From contig CM068543.1 of NCBI GenBank assembly GCA_035048495.1, positions 26,587,751-26,651,750 on the forward strand: DNA of 64,000 nt, read 5' to 3'. This stretch comes from Euptelea pleiosperma. Lineage: Eukaryota; Streptophyta; Magnoliopsida; Ranunculales; Eupteleaceae. This document shows positions 31,159 through 41,094 of the stretch, piece after piece (positions within the stretch are counted from its first letter, which is position 1; each line of letters begins with the position of its first letter). The notes under the pieces were generated by a model. The model was not told where the DNA came from, did no database searches, and worked only from the letters and a program-made list of their open reading frames with translations. The translations under genes were made by a program, and so were the position numbers.

Positions 31159-31880
31159 TGAAGCACATTTCTTTGTCAGTGTTTATCATCCTATCGGAAG
31201 GGATCTAAGCTTATGTGTGTGGTCGTGTGGTTCCATCAAGGGTGGACCTATACTATATCATCGTCGTCTATAGCATCATCCTATGTGGAGTGTTAGCTTC
31301 ATCCTAAGGATGATACTATATCATTGCCGTCTCAATGTCCAGATCATTGATATTTTTTTTCAGTTCTCACAACAGAAATCCCAAAGACCAACCACATATA
31401 TTTTAAAGAACATCAAATAGTTTAAAAATGCAGATGATGTGCTACAATATCTTCCTAAAGACGATACTAAAACTTTCTAAATAAAATTTTATTTGGTTTG
31501 AAATTGGAGTAAATTGAAGATACACCAAATTTATCTTAGATTTAGAGACCTTAATATTTAATCACCCAGTCAGAAGAAGACAAGTATCATTTTATTTAAA
31601 TAAATATTTAAACAAAAAAATGTACAAATAAAAAATAACTTCAGTTATATGCACAAATAAGGGTTTTTTTTAACACCCTTGATAAATCTTCTATATTAGT
31701 GAAACCCCCTTTGTGCAAAAATAATCAAGGACATATGTATTTTTAAGAGTTGGCAAGTGACGTTTTGTGAGGTGAGACCATGAATCTCTTACAATAATAG
31801 GTATTTATCTATAATACTTTAGAGCCATAAACAAAGCTTCACGCATGGGTCATCAGTAATTCCATTGTTGAAAAGAAATA
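31159..31880. other. Unassigned AT-rich stretch
   Basis: No gene seen. A short direct repeat (TACTATATCATCGTCGTCT near 31250 and a close copy near 31316) lies 80 bp apart next to a small inverted repeat. The rest shows nothing recognisable. Confidence 0.4.
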
Positions 31881-31889
31881 TCTCTATAT

Positions 31890-32170
31890 TAACTAGGTGG
31901 ATGCACATGCACCTTACATGTGCCACACTCTTATAGATCACCAATCATATGGATGTATGGCCTATCCCTAGGTGGACGTGCATGCAAAAAATCAGCCTGA
32001 TTAGTGATTTCTAGATTGGAGTTGTTTTCATGGGTTGATTTTTAACCGTAGATTTTGAGCATTATCTGGAGTACTCAGATCCAAAGGCCAGAAATCACTA
32101 ATCAGGCTGATTTTTAGTATGTAGGTCCAACTAGAGATGGACCAGACATCTATACATCATTGACCTCTAC
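31890..32170. mobile_element. Foldback MITE, family with CCTAGGTGGAC motif, copy 1
   Basis: Two inverted arms: AAATCAGCCTGATTAGTGATTTC near 31989 is answered by GAAATCACTAATCAGGCTGATTT near 32090. Outer GTGGAC / GTCCAAC blocks also pair. Other copies lie at 37480-38275, 42298-42680, 42780-42970, 48665-48848 and 57340-57655. Ends in this copy are eroded. Confidence 0.6.
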
Positions 32171-33730
32171 ATGGTATTTTTTTAGTAGTGTTGCACCTAA
32201 AAGGAAGCTTTTTTTTTTGGAAGATGCATTTAATGAGCAGCCAGAGGGTGACATATGTCTTTCCAAGCTAAAGACAAAAGAATCCCCCGTTGAGGGAATA
32301 ATTTCAAGACAAAAGAAACAAAAATGGGGGTATTTTGGGAATACTGAGTTTTGGGGTATATTGTGAAACCCGTGTATGTGAAGTGAGAGTGAAGCCCATG
32401 TGTATGGCAACACCCAACCCCAATTTTGGCTTTATATATTAGATAGATTTATTTCCTTTTCATTTCATTCAGCCATCACTAATAATTTGTGGATGGATGT
32501 GCGGCAAACTTGCACTATAACATTCCATTAAAATATCTTTTTAATAATGTGAAAACAAATTCATGTGTCACCCACTAGTAAAAATTCAAAATAAGTAAAA
32601 ATGTAGCGTATTTTAGGAAAATAATGCAAAAGACTAATCATTGGTATCTTACAAGAAATTTGTGTCCAAATGTAAGTTCTTTTTGAAGAACAATGCAAAA
32701 GATGATGATCGTTCCAAAGGGGTGGTTTACGGTTAAGTAGAAGAAATGCACACTGTAATTTGTGTGTACAGTGTTAAATGGTCACAATCATCCAACCAGG
32801 GAATCTTTGGGTTGGAGAAATGCTATGTACGAGGACAGATAATTAGGACATGCAGTTTGTTTTATTATTAACATTCTCAGTTCTTAGATGTATATCTTGT
32901 GGTGAAAAGATGATTAATGGTTTGGATTTCCCTTTCAACAATGCTTTCCATGTTCGAAAAAATGAAAAAAAAAGAAAACAATGCTACCCATTCTTATCCT
33001 GATTTATACTAGTTGGAAGCACATGTGGTGCATAAGGAGAGGTGTTGGGGTTGTTGTGTTGTCATTCTTTTTTTTTCTTTTTTTAGAGAAAAAGGTGCAG
33101 TACTCATGGGATCGATCCATTGCTTAAATGGGTACTAGAGGGTCAGTTTCCCATGTAAGGTCTAGATTTTTTCGTTGGCTAATTCCGTATGACAAAACAT
33201 GTGTATGTAACCTTCCTAGTTTGATGCTCAAGATTCTTTTATATAAAGTTATACCTTTTGATCTTGAGTGAAGGAGTGTTGATCTCTTTATGTTGATTCT
33301 CTTTCTTCCATAAAGGATTAAACATATTGGGTTGTTTCATTACCTTCTTTATTAGTTACCCACCGTGTGGATTCGTTGTGAACTCGTGTGTGAATCGAGT
33401 TGGCTATGATTCGGTGTGCATCCCAGATTGGATTCGAAATCAAACCCTAAAGGCGTTCGTGTGGTTCTGAGAGCGAAGATATAAGGCAACGATGCGATAA
33501 ATCGATGGTTATTCAATCACCACCGACCATTAAAATATAATTTCAAATTTAATTCGTTTAAGTAAAATATTCATTCATAAATATAATTAAACTGTGTACA
33601 TTGTCATAACAAAAATACAAATAAAATGATCATGATTATCGAGCTTTTGAGAAGCTATGTACCAGAGTCTCTACTGGCCTATAAATAAATAAAAAATATG
33701 ATTAGATACTATCTAAAAATACAACATGTA

Positions 33731-33735
<5 letters not shown>
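32171..33735. other. Unassigned stretch without supported gene
   Basis: Nothing I can classify. ORFs on both strands at 32150-32413 overlap each other and lack known motifs. 33090-33540 is less AT-rich and has a TATATAAAG (33240), so it may be a decayed LTR or leader, but no partner copy was found in the window. Confidence 0.35.

Positions 33736-33736
<1 letters not shown>

Positions 33737-33762
<26 letters not shown>
33737..33762. repeat. (AT)n microsatellite
   Basis: An uninterrupted AT dinucleotide run of about 13 units. Confidence 0.95.
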
Positions 33763-33764
<2 letters not shown>

Positions 33765-34230
33765 CAAATCAAAGATAATTAATATGCTCTAAGTTTAAAA
33801 TATGAGACTCAAGCTTTAATATCACACTCCAAAACCCGTATCATATTAAAACAACTCAATAACCAAGTTTGATATAAATTTGGAGTTGACTATGCCTATA
33901 GAAATTTTGGCAGAGTCTCCTCTGTTTTATTGATATTTTAAAAATTATCACCTAATAGACATAGTTTATAAGTTGAATTAAAGATCCATACAATCCCTAA
34001 TATCGACTAACCATTCATATCTACTAGTCTTAGCACTTCAACTAGTAGAAACAATGAGGTGTTTGTGTTGGTAATCTAAAAGAAGAAACACAAGTTAAAG
34101 CATAAATGTAATAAGGTGTTTATATCGGTTTTGAGCGAGTCAAACCAATAATGCTTTAAATTTTGTAGTTAACTTTATAATTAATTTACGATTGAAGAGA
34201 TCTTACCATGTCAGAATGAGGAGTGGTAGG
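33763..34230. other. AT-rich stretch without recognisable features
   Basis: I see no gene, repeat partner or terminus here. Confidence 0.4.
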
Positions 34231-34239
34231 AATTTGCCC

Positions 34240-34860
34240 TGACTCTTTGAACTATTGGAGTAGGGTGGCACAAGCTGGGACTAAAACACGGCCTACACCC
34301 GATTATGCACCTGTGTCTGCTGCAAGGCTACCTGGGACTCTAACGACTCCAAGTGTGTCATAAACTCCCCATTCTCCTTCTCCAACAATCCAACCGCCTC
34401 CTATCTTCTTCAGCTTGCCTCCTAAACTCCTCACTTTCCCTCTCTAGTTGCGTACGATCCGCGGCCCAGATGTTGATGTCGTGGGCTTCGGTCCAGCCCC
34501 ATGACCACGTATATATCTTGACCATTCTGATCCAAGCACTGACTCAAACCTCTAATGCTTGGTCATGGGGGCATCACCCTCCTCCAATGCCCGAGACTCT
34601 AGCTTCTGAAGCTCCTCCTACATTTAGAAACAAATGTCATTAATGATATTATCAATCAATTTAGAAATATATAAGAAAATTGATAAAGAAATAGAGAAGG
34701 GCATGATAACTTACGTAGACTTCCTTTGATCTCGAATCAACCTAAGTGTTATTCTTCTTACTAAACTGGGTGGTGAACCACATGTTAGTCTAAGAGGGCT
34801 CATCCCCCATTTTAGGATCACACTGTCATTAAGATATATAATTATATATTTAATAACATA
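34240..34860 (-). pseudogene. CACTA (Ptta/En/Spm-type) transposase C-terminal fragment
   Basis: On the minus strand the fragments read 'TNMWFTTQFSKKNNT', then 'VDSRSKEVYEELQKLE', then 'VLGSEWSRYTRGHGAGPKP'. This succession (polar helix with a Lys-Glu-rich region, then a Gly-rich 'RGHGAGPKP' loop) is typical of the C-terminal region of plant Ptta/En/Spm transposase-family proteins. Stops and an apparent intron interrupt it. The plus-strand ORF at 34353-34643 is a shadow. It lies just inside the CACTA terminus at 35125-35144, so the two probably belong to one deleted element. Confidence 0.6.
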
Positions 34861-34969
34861 AGTGCCCTAAACATTTAATATAAAGCTTACACTATCATAG
34901 CTGATCCGAGAAAAGGCCTCCGACACTAATTATATTTCCCTCCAAAAGAAATGCACGCCAAAATTTCCT

Positions 34970-35144
34970 ACCATCCATTTAGTGGTGACTTTTTGCTGCG
35001 ACATTTCGATTGTCGCTAAAAATGGCTATGCTGACACCTTTAGTGGCAACATTAGATGTTCGCCACTAAAGATGAGTTTTAAGTGGCGATATAAGAATTG
35101 CGGCTAAAAATGTTGCCACTAAAACCTACATTTCTTGTAGAGTG
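34970..35144 (-). mobile_element. CACTA element terminus with subterminal TAGTGGCGA repeats
   Basis: The minus strand begins CACTCTACAAGAAATGTAGG (35144-35125), close to the usual CACTACAAGAAA CACTA terminus. It is followed by repeats of TTTAGTGGCGAC-type sequence in both orientations over 170 bp. It cuts directly into Gypsy LTR copy D, which starts at its tRNA-like B-box at 35145. Confidence 0.65.
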
Positions 35145-36660
35145 TTGAAGACCAGGGTTTAAGACCCTCCGACTGCTCTTTTCTTTCTATTTTGTATTAT
35201 TTCTCTCTCCTCTCTCTAAACCTTAATTCTCTTTGTCCTCTCAATCTCGACCATCCAACTCTCTCTCCTCACCATCACCCTATCCCATGACCTACATTGT
35301 CCGATCATCATCTCTCTCCGATCGCCATTCGATCATATATGGCTGATCACCACCATTCATCTCATCTGTTCGATCATCTCTCATCCACCCATTCAATCCC
35401 TCAACATCTCATCGATCTCACACGATTGCCATCCGATCACTCAATATCTCAACAGAATCACCCACGATTTCCCCTGACCATCGTTCCATATCCTAATCCC
35501 CTTTCATACTATCCTCTATCCGCCATCCATTGGATTTTCTTTATCCAATGGCTATCACCCCATCACATCTTAATCCTCTCTCTCCATCTAAAGGCCATAT
35601 CCCTCTCAAATTCAAACTGTTGGATTCCCTTTCCCTTCCATTCCCATGCATCTCCTAAAAACCCACACCACTCCATCAAATCCTGCGGCCTTCATGGCCA
35701 CTAATCCCTTCACCCAATAAAATATACAACGGTCTAAGACCTGACCCTCTCATTCCCATGGGGGAAAACCCTAACAAAAAAAGAAATAGAAGAAAAAGAA
35801 AAGACAAATAAAAAAATGAAGAGACTCCCATGGTTTCTAAAACTGTTGATCGCTCTCTCTCACACCTCCCCATCTCCACCTCACATTCCACTCACCCATC
35901 TCTCCATCATCATGGGCAACATCCACCACCTTCATACCCCCAACCGCAACCTTTTTCCCCCACTCGCAGACTGTGCAATAGTCGAGCTCCTTATCCCGTT
36001 CACGAACTCTCTCTCTCTCTCTCTCTCTCAAATTCTCCCTCACGGTCCTCAACTCCCCCCCCCCCCCCATGCTCTATCCTTCTCGACTCTCTCCTTCACC
36101 ACAAAGAGGAGTCATGGGCTCCTCCCCAATCTTCACCACCACCCTTTTTCGATGTCTCCCACAGCCGATGAGCACTGCCCTTCACTGCTTCGCCTATCAC
36201 ATGCCCTGCATGCTTCCAACCGTTGGACTGGTTCCTTGTTTCCTTGGGTGCACGTGGCAAGCTTCCAAATGCTACACCGGATCCTCCAACTCCCATGTAC
36301 ACACATCTCCAGCAAAGATCAAGGGTTTAGATTAACTTTAAGAGGAGAGTGGGCCTAGATCAAAAGTGAAGTCCGAGTTGGGCTTGGGTGGCCCATCCAA
36401 TACAATGAACCATCCTTTATTAAATGGTGGCAAAGTATTAGTGGGTCCCCACAAGTCAACTTGGGGATGGACTTTTGACTCAAGTCTCGAATAGGGTGTT
36501 AAACCTCTCGTTAACCCTATATCATGTTTCTCACTTGGAGATGGCCTACGGGGAGTTGGGTCATCTCTCAACGATCCTACGCTCCAAGATGCTCATTGAT
36601 GGTCCACCACTTTCACTTGTTCTCTCACGCGATGATTATCCTACAATTATCCAATGCATG
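35145..36660 (+). repeat. Gypsy LTR copy D (truncated) and CT-rich leader
   Basis: Begins TTGAAGACCAGGGTTTAAGACC, the B-box position of the LTR family, and continues with the CTCTCTCCTCTCTCT and ATCC-rich blocks of copies A-C. The 180-residue ORF at 35816-36358 and overlapping ORFs are Ser/Pro/His-rich by composition and match no family known to me. A (CT)n run (36007-36027) and a C-run (36055-36068) lie inside. Upstream LTR sequence was lost at the CACTA junction. Confidence 0.5.
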
Positions 36661-36699
36661 TGTAATGAGAGTCTAAGTTTGCTAAGCTATGCATGGGAG

Positions 36700-36992
36700 A
36701 CCTAAGATGCATTTTACGCCCAAATGTGGAGTTATAAGCTCATGATATCCGATAATGCCCTAAGGTTACGACGGACCATGCATGTCTGTTGTTCATTAAA
36801 TAAATGATAGACCATATCTGAATTTTTTAAGGCGCAAAAAATGATGAACTAGGTCTGTCGTTTTTGGGAATTGACAATTATGATGGACAAAGTTTGTCAT
36901 CCATCGTTGTTTGTGCTTAAACAAATGACGGACTTGGTCTGTCATTTTTAGGGCATTTTAGCTGTCATTTTTTTAGTCTTTTTGGTGTAGTG
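36700..36992 (-). mobile_element. Second CACTA-type terminus with GACGGACTTGGTCTGTC repeats
   Basis: Minus strand starts CACTACACCAAAAAGAC (36992), a classical CACTA terminus. Imperfect palindromic subterminal units (GACGGACTTGGTCTGTCATT and variants) recur about every 50-60 bp upstream. The opposite end was not found. The same subterminal family, without a terminus, is at 46730-47010. Confidence 0.65.
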
Positions 36993-37129
36993 CAGTACTG
37001 ATTTGATGGCAAAAGATGAACTTTCACTTTGTTTTTTCACTAGAATAATTTTAATCATCCCTCGATGGATTTATGAAATCTTATATATAATGATTTTATG
37101 GGTCGTTCAAAACAAAATTTTGCCCTTTA

Positions 37130-38512
37130 GGGCCTGTTTGGTAACCAGACATGGATTTGGAATATTCAATTCCAAGACTTGTGATTCTGAGAATTTAAAT
37201 TCCAAGAATTGAAATTTCTTTTGTTTGGTTGCACCGTGGAATTTACTTAGAATTCTCAATGAATTCTAATTTTAGTTGTTTGGATATCTAAAAAAATTGA
37301 AATTTCTATCTATCTACATAAGAGAAATATCATCTCATGAACTTACTGTATAACAGTTGCTATTTTTTCACATTCGTCAATTTACTGTTAAGAAAGTTAA
37401 TTTAAATAAACAATTTGAAAAATAATAAATAAAATTATTTTAATATTTTTTTACCACAATAAATAAAATCATTGTCCCATCCCTAGATGCATATATATAC
37501 TAAAAATCAGGCTGATTAGTTATTTCTAACCTTTAGATTAGAGAACCCCAAATAATGCAAAATATCCCATGGTTAAAAATACATAAAAAGACACAAATCC
37601 AATGGTTACAAATCACTAATACCTTATGGATAATTGTCCCATCCCTAGGTGGACCTAATTTTAAAAATAAGACTGATTGGTTATTTATAAACTTTGGATC
37701 TTCGTACCCCAACTAATGTTAGACATCCCACGCGCGGTTAAAAATCAACCCATAAAGACACCAGTCCAATGGTTAGTTACATCCCTTGGTGGACCTATAA
37801 ACTAAAATAAGATTGATTAGTTATTTGTCAACTTTGGATGTTCGTACTCCCAACTAATGCTATATATCCCATGGTTAAAAATCTACCCATAGAAGACATC
37901 AATCCAATGGTTAGTTACATTCCTAGGTGGACCTTATCTCTCAACTTTGGATCTTTGTGCCCCAATGAATGCTATATATTCCACAGTTAAAAATCAACCC
38001 ATAAAAGACATCAATTCGACGGTTACAAATTTGTAATCCATTGAAGATAGACCACAATATGAGCCACGTGGCACATTATTAGAGACCATGGACCGTATGG
38101 ATGTTTCTCCCATCCCTCCCTACATGCTAAAAATTAAGCTGATTAACATTTTCTAACCTTTGGATCTGAGTACCCCAAATTATGTTAGATATCCCACAGT
38201 TAATAATCAACCAATAAAAAGACATCAATCCAACGGTTGGAAACAACTAATCTTGTTGATTTTTGGTTTGGAGATAGAAGATGTTATAACGTGTGAGAGT
38301 TGTAGCCCGCTAAAAATTCTCTTTAATCTATCTGCCTGGAAATAGAAGTCCAGGAATTAGAAGTTTCTTCCCCCCTTAACACTTCTAATTCAAGAAAAAT
38401 CACGGAATTGGAAATATAATTCCTGGAATTCGGTCCTCCCAAACACAAGGATTAATGATTCCAAGAATCACAAATCCAAATCCGACTCAATTCCGGGTTA
38501 CCAAACAGACCC
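37130..38512. mobile_element. PIF/Harbinger (Tourist-like) element with TTA target duplications
   Basis: The terminal inverted repeats are GGGCCTGTTTGGTAACC (left) and GGGTCTGTTTGGTAACC (right, reverse complement), with TTA at 37127-37129 and 38513-38515. TTA duplication with GGGCCTGTTTGG ends is diagnostic of Tourist/PIF elements. It is 1383 bp with no transposase. The interior was filled by a tandem array of the foldback-MITE family (37480-38275). Confidence 0.85.
37480..38275. repeat. Tandem array of ~5 foldback-MITE monomers inside the PIF element
   Basis: About five units of 130-190 bp each contain CATCCCTAGGTGGACC-like, GATTAGTTATTT, CCCATGGTTAAAAAT and CCAATGGTTA motifs in the same order. 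Only half of the foldback is present in each unit, so tandem amplification happened after one arm was lost. The last unit keeps GAGCCACGTGGCAC of the MITE's terminus. Confidence 0.65.
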
Positions 38513-39100
38513 TTAGGGCTCTTTAGTTTAAATAGAATGTCTCTTTGATAAATAAAAAAAGTAAACTTTTAAAAAAAAAATCCTGCCTTTCAAAAAATTA
38601 ATCACATACACATCTAATAATTTATTTGAAATCTCTGAATTATGGTGTCGTATCCTGGGCTTTGAGCTTATCAATAAGTTGAATAATCTAGGACGTAGGT
38701 CCTCTCGCATTAGCAATACTAGGGGAAGACATGAAAGTGTAGAGAGAGAGAGAGAGAGAAGAGTCTATTTATTCGAGACGAAGGGTTTTCGGAGAGTTGA
38801 GTGCAATTTTGAAAAAATGTGGCATAATCTTTCTTACCGTTATAAGAACTAGTGGGTGTGGCACGTGCATATGCGCGTGATTAACATGCGAATTATTAAA
38901 ACATAGGGGCTGTTTTAGTACTATGGAAAAATGGCAAGGGATGTAAATAAGTGATTAAAAGGGGTTGTCTACTTGTCTTCATAAAATGGATCAGAAGCAT
39001 AGGAAGTAAATAAGTGGTTAAAAGGGACTGTTTTAGAAATATAATTTAATTTCATCTACTAACCATTAGTGAAAAGTCATTGTTGCCTGAAGCCTGAGTG

Positions 39101-39358
39101 TGGCCAATCGCATTGCGCCACAATCCTTGGTTCAAAAGCATTTTAGGGTTTGTTTTAAAGCATAAGCGGACTGTAGCATGATGTGATTGGCCTTTACCGC
39201 TTTAAAAAATTTCTTGTTTACCAAGATTTTTTTGAAGCGACGAAGCAGTGGCCAATCATATCATGCCACATTCCGCTGATGCTTTAAAACAAACCCAAAA
39301 ATGCTTTTGAACCGCGGATTGTGATTGGCCACTGCTTTGCTGCTTCAAAAATTTTCTC
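39101..39358. mobile_element. Foldback MITE with GGCCAATC arms
   Basis: Arms 39101-39192 and 39251-39330 are inverted copies (CAAAAGCATTTTAGGGTTTG against CAAACCCAAAAATGCTTTTG). Its right end CTTCAAAAATTTTCTC is the same as in the MITE at 39934-40081; the left end is lost. Confidence 0.65.
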
Positions 39359-39595
39359 ACGCTACCCCTTTTCTACCCCTCTCAGTAGTCGTGTTCTTGG
39401 CTGTGGATTCCGAGAATCCAACAGTGGTTGATACTTGATAGCACTGGCATTAACTTTTTTCACTTTTTGCCAGTACTCAACCACCCTTGGACTGCCGAAA
39501 ATACAACTCGAGGCCTCGAGCCCAAGCCTAAGCCCAAGCCTAAGCCTATTGATAAATAAATAAAGCGTGTAGTCAAAATATATGTGTAAAGACAA

Positions 39596-39775
39596 GAGTA
39601 AAACTTCTGTCACAAGAAATTGTAAATCACACAATCACAAGCCAATGAGTTCTCGGCACGTAAACAAGTGCTTGTTGCAACGTACCCATGTGCTTTTGCT
39701 TTGAGGTGTACGTGCCGAGAACTCATTGGCTGTGTATGTGTGATTTGCGATCCGATTGGGACAGAAGTTTTACTC
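39596..39775. mobile_element. 180-bp Mutator-type MITE with a perfect 10-bp target duplication
   Basis: Terminal repeats start GAGTAAAACTTCTGTC and the two arms (about 65 bp) pair through CCAATGAGTTCTCGGCACGT. The flanks are GTAAAGACAA at 39586-39595 and 39776-39785, identical over 10 bp. A 9-10 bp duplication indicates a Mutator-like transposase mobilised it. Confidence 0.85.
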
Positions 39776-39933
39776 GTAAAGACAACGAACTTAGTAGAAG
39801 AAAAAACTTGACATTGAAAAGTGACTGAGGTGACATGTCCTGACGCATTCAATTGCATGTAAATCACATTTTTTTTCAAAAACCATGTGATTCAAATGTT
39901 CTTCCTTGCTTTCGTTTCAAACTTGGTTACCAG

Positions 39934-40081
39934 GAGAAAATTTTTGAAGCAGCGAAGCAGTGGCAAATCACATCGGACCATTTCCGGGTTTGTTTGAAAG
40001 CATCAGCGGTCGGACTGTGGCGCGATGTGATTGGCCAATGCTTCGTCACTTCATAAAATCTACTGCTTCAAAAATTTTCTC
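39934..40081. mobile_element. 148-bp MITE with GAGAAAATTTTTGAAGCAG ends
   Basis: Inverted terminal repeats of about 19 bp. The flanking 9-mers GGTTACCAG (left) and GGTTATGAG (right) agree at 7 positions, suggesting a decayed 9-bp Mutator-type duplication. The inner sequence is related to the foldback MITE at 39101-39358. Confidence 0.6.
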
Positions 40082-41027
40082 GGTTATGAGGTTCATAATT
40101 GTTCTCGGTCACTGTGCCAGCAACATTCCTAGTACGCTCGCGAGTGAGATTGGAACAACGACCTCCACCACAAGTTCCAGTCCATAATGAAACAACCCCA
40201 CCGACGCTGTTCGAGAGGTATGTTGCATTGATACGTGTACGCAGTGTTCGATAGATTTATAGACTAAATGACACGAAGCTATGTTCTAAAACTCGGAACT
40301 CGGACTCGGACTCGGCTCGGAAGTCCATTGGGCCGAGTCACCTCGATGACTCGGGAGTCGACTCGGTGAGTCATTAAATTGATTATTATTTATTTAAATA
40401 TATAAAAAATCAAATTTATTAAGAAAAACTTTGAAAATAGGAAACAAATACAAAAAAACATTTAGAAAATCAGAAAAAAAATTTTAATTTTGATTGGACT
40501 CGGCCTTTAAACGGGTGACTCGGCTGAACTGTGAGTCAACTCGGACGATTGTCCGAGTCAACTCGCTAAACTATACAAATCCGAGTTTGTAGCCTTAAAA
40601 AGCCTGAATTTTACCGATTTTATTAAAAAAAAACAAAATTCATGTATTCAACCTGAATAATACGCATTTTATTCGTTTAATATAAAAATTCACAATTTTT
40701 TCTGATTTTTTTATATGGTAGTATTAAAAACTTGCGTATTAAACGTAAATAACACGTGAATTTACTAAGACGACACGTGTTGTACATGGGTAATTCAAAA
40801 TATGGAATGATCTTCATGCACTAGAATAAAACTTGGGTTGGAAATGCAGGTCCTTGTTTTTTGGCTGTTTTTGTTTTGTAACGCAAGGTGAATAGTAAAT
40901 AAGTTAAGGGAGGTGTGCAAAATGTGCCACATTCCTGGTCGGGGAAAGGATAACATCTTGAAAACTGTGTTTGCAACCAAACACCCCTAGCCAATGGAGA
41001 AAAAGTTATGGGGCCCTTAATGAAGTA

Positions 41028-41037
41028 TTATATAAAG
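41028..41037 (+). promoter_or_regulatory. TATA box of the P450 gene
   Basis: TTATATAAAG lies about 60 bp before the ATG, a usual plant distance (transcription start expected near 41060). No other promoter element is clear. Confidence 0.6.
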
Positions 41038-41094
41038 TAGAGATGGGAGATAGAAGAGATCATATATTTAGTAGCATTCACTTCTGGGATCACT

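Larger units (their letters stand above)
38516..40570 (+). repeat. Direct repeat upstream of the P450 gene (copy 1)
   Basis: 38516-39095 and 40139-40570 match 47018-47830 and 47850-48560 in the same orientation. Shared blocks include the GCATTAG..AATGCTAGGGGAAGACATGAAAG stretch, a GA run (38735-38757), the AACTAGTGGG block, and the ACTCGG-rich block (40290-40390). Copy 1 has three MITEs inserted between its halves. No ORF is supported. Confidence 0.6.

Noticed and set aside
34353..34643. 96-residue plus-strand ORF
   Set aside because: It is the antisense shadow of the CACTA transposase fragment on the minus strand.
35816..36358. 180-residue ORF
   Set aside because: His/Ser/Pro-rich by base composition, overlapped by ORFs in three other frames, within LTR copy D and low-complexity CT/C runs.
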